64,000 bases of DNA from Amycolatopsis sp. FDAARGOS 1241 (GTDB taxonomy: Bacteria; Actinomycetota; Actinomycetes; Mycobacteriales; Pseudonocardiaceae), in assembly GCF_016889705.1 (NCBI RefSeq), contig NZ_CP069526.1:4898001-4962000 (forward strand), given 5' to 3'. A model generated the notes under the pieces. That model was not told the origin of the DNA, did not search any database, and was given only the letters and a program-made list of their open reading frames with translations. Below are positions 63,288-64,000 of the stretch, in pieces. Position 1 is the stretch's first letter. Every line of letters begins with the position of its first letter. The position numbers and the translations under genes were made by a program.

Positions 63288-64000
63288 TCAGAGTCCTGGC
63301 CACTCGATCCCGGCTTGCCCGGGGAAGAGCTGTTCCTTGTTCAGGCGCAAATGATCCCGCATGGCATCCTCAGCACCCTGGGGACCATCGCTGCGAATTG
63401 CGTCGAGGATGCGCTGATGGTCGGTGATCAGCTGGACACGATTTTTGTGGTCCTGAAGCACGATCTGGTTGATCAAGACCCACAAGGGCTGCCGGTCGAT
63501 CTCGACCAGCTCCGACGCGAAGTGACTGAGAAGGTGATTCGGGCACATTGCGGCCAGGTCGGCGTGGAAAGCCATCGAGTGATTGACGAAGTCGGGAAGC
63601 TGCGCCGGCTCGTCGATCAAGCCGATAGCCAGGTCAAGCTCGCGTTGCACCTTGTCCAGGTCAAGATCACCGGGACTTGCCGCAAGCAGACGGGAAACCG
63701 GTGGCTCGACCACCAGCCGAGCTGCGATGACGTGCTCGGGCGTTGAACCGATCTCACGCCCGGAGCGCTGGGACAGGCCCCGGCGCAGGTCCGCCACGTA
63801 GGTGCCGTCCCCGTGCCGCACCGTGATGGCACCGCTCAATTCCAGTGCAAAGAGCGCCTCACGAACGCTTGCTCTCGATACCTCGAACTTCGTGGCGAGT
63901 TCGCGGTCCGACGGCAGTCGAGCCCCCGCAGCCAGGCCCCCTTGCTGTATCTCACTCAGAAGCGCCTGAGCTACGCGCAAATACCGCCGCTGCGGCAGAG
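63288..64000 (-). CDS. GntR family regulator, FCD subfamily (N-terminus beyond the window)
   Basis: The winged helix is ARLPSDRELATKFEVSRASV with REALFALELSGAITVRHGDG. The FCD effector domain has IAARLVVEPPVSRLLAASPG, LPDFVNHSMAFHADLAAMCP (metal-binding Asp/His region) and ITDHQRILDAIRSDGPQGAE. The frame stays open to the window edge (RRYLRVAQALLSEIQQG), so a few N-terminal residues are missing. It heads the operon and should repress it until the substrate binds. Confidence 0.9.
   Translation of the reverse strand, partial: LPQRRYLRVAQALLSEIQQGGLAAGARLPSDRELATKFEVSRASVREALFALELSGAITVRHGDGTYVADLRRGLSQRSGREIGSTPEHVIAARLVVEPPVSRLLAASPGDLDLDKVQRELDLAIGLIDEPAQLPDFVNHSMAFHADLAAMCPNHLLSHFASELVEIDRQPLWVLINQIVLQDHKNRVQLITDHQRILDAIRSDGPQGAEDAMRDHLRLNKEQLFPGQAGIEWPGL

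Noticed and set aside
1..64000. tRNA, rRNA, riboswitch or CRISPR features
   Set aside because: I looked by eye for cloverleaf-like and repeat-spacer patterns and found none I could defend; tRNAscan-SE and Rfam scans were not possible.

Overview
The window is high-GC DNA with strong third-position GC bias, GTG starts, LysR/AraC/ROK/GntR regulators, Tat/lipoprotein exports and a PhoP-type PHO box. Together these point to an actinomycete, most likely a Pseudonocardiaceae genus such as Amycolatopsis (inferred from gene content, not from a marker gene). No rRNA, tRNA or CRISPR array was found. Intact genes alternate with long stretches of decayed, frameshifted or internally deleted genes and with insertion sequences, so this looks like an accessory part of a large chromosome under active erosion. 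Some frameshifts could also be assembly errors.

Layout. 0-9 kb: the end of an unknown gene, a secreted M4 metalloprotease with its terminator, a DUF5946 gene behind a small overlapping ORF, a broken lipoprotein gene, VOC, DksA/TraR and RibD/DHFR-like genes. 9.3-16.9 kb: a tightly coupled six-gene operon with a family-5 solute-binding lipoprotein, two DppB/DppC-type permeases, a fused double ATPase, a cytoplasmic sulfatase and a ROK regulator; it probably imports and desulfates a sulfated, perhaps sugar-derived, compound. 17-21 kb: fragments, a YjbR-like gene and a dead copper locus (CopA-like ATPase and DUF305 remnants).

21.9-28.8 kb is the most interesting part. It encodes a 1021-residue membrane protein with three near-identical carrier domains fused to a Pls-type (epsilon-poly-lysine synthetase-like) six-TM, three-LbH terminal module but without an adenylation domain. 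With it come a SyrP-like Fe(II)/2-oxoglutarate oxygenase, a free AMP ligase of the exosortase-A-associated type and a matching stand-alone carrier protein. Between ligase and carrier lies the deletion scar of the PLP decarboxylase that usually completes that trio. This is a split-adenylation, Pls-like pathway that I do not recognise as described.

28.8-33.8 kb is a gene graveyard (universal stress protein, SulP, CBS and LiaF-like remnants). 34-36.3 kb holds an AraC regulator, an Asp-box propeller and a MoaD/ThiS-like protein. 36.9-38.7 kb nests an IS630 element between LysR and Tn3 fragments. 38.8-47.9 kb has a LysR/PLP-enzyme pair, a P450, a LysR/TauE pair and a propeller lipoprotein. 48.4-49.7 kb is an IS5-type element with a -1 frameshift site, a passenger gene and a 5-bp target duplication; it splits a host ORF. 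50.9-54.3 kb carries a four-unit PHO box upstream of a secreted YncE/phosphoesterase. 54.6-56.5 kb holds FolD and FolC pseudogenes and a hexanucleotide tract. 56.7-58.1 kb has a cupin lipoprotein and a quinone-oxidoreductase-like gene. 58.5-59.2 kb is a dead transposase. 60.4-64 kb is a catabolic operon (GntR/FCD, cupin, MFS, PuuE-like deacetylase) running off the right edge.
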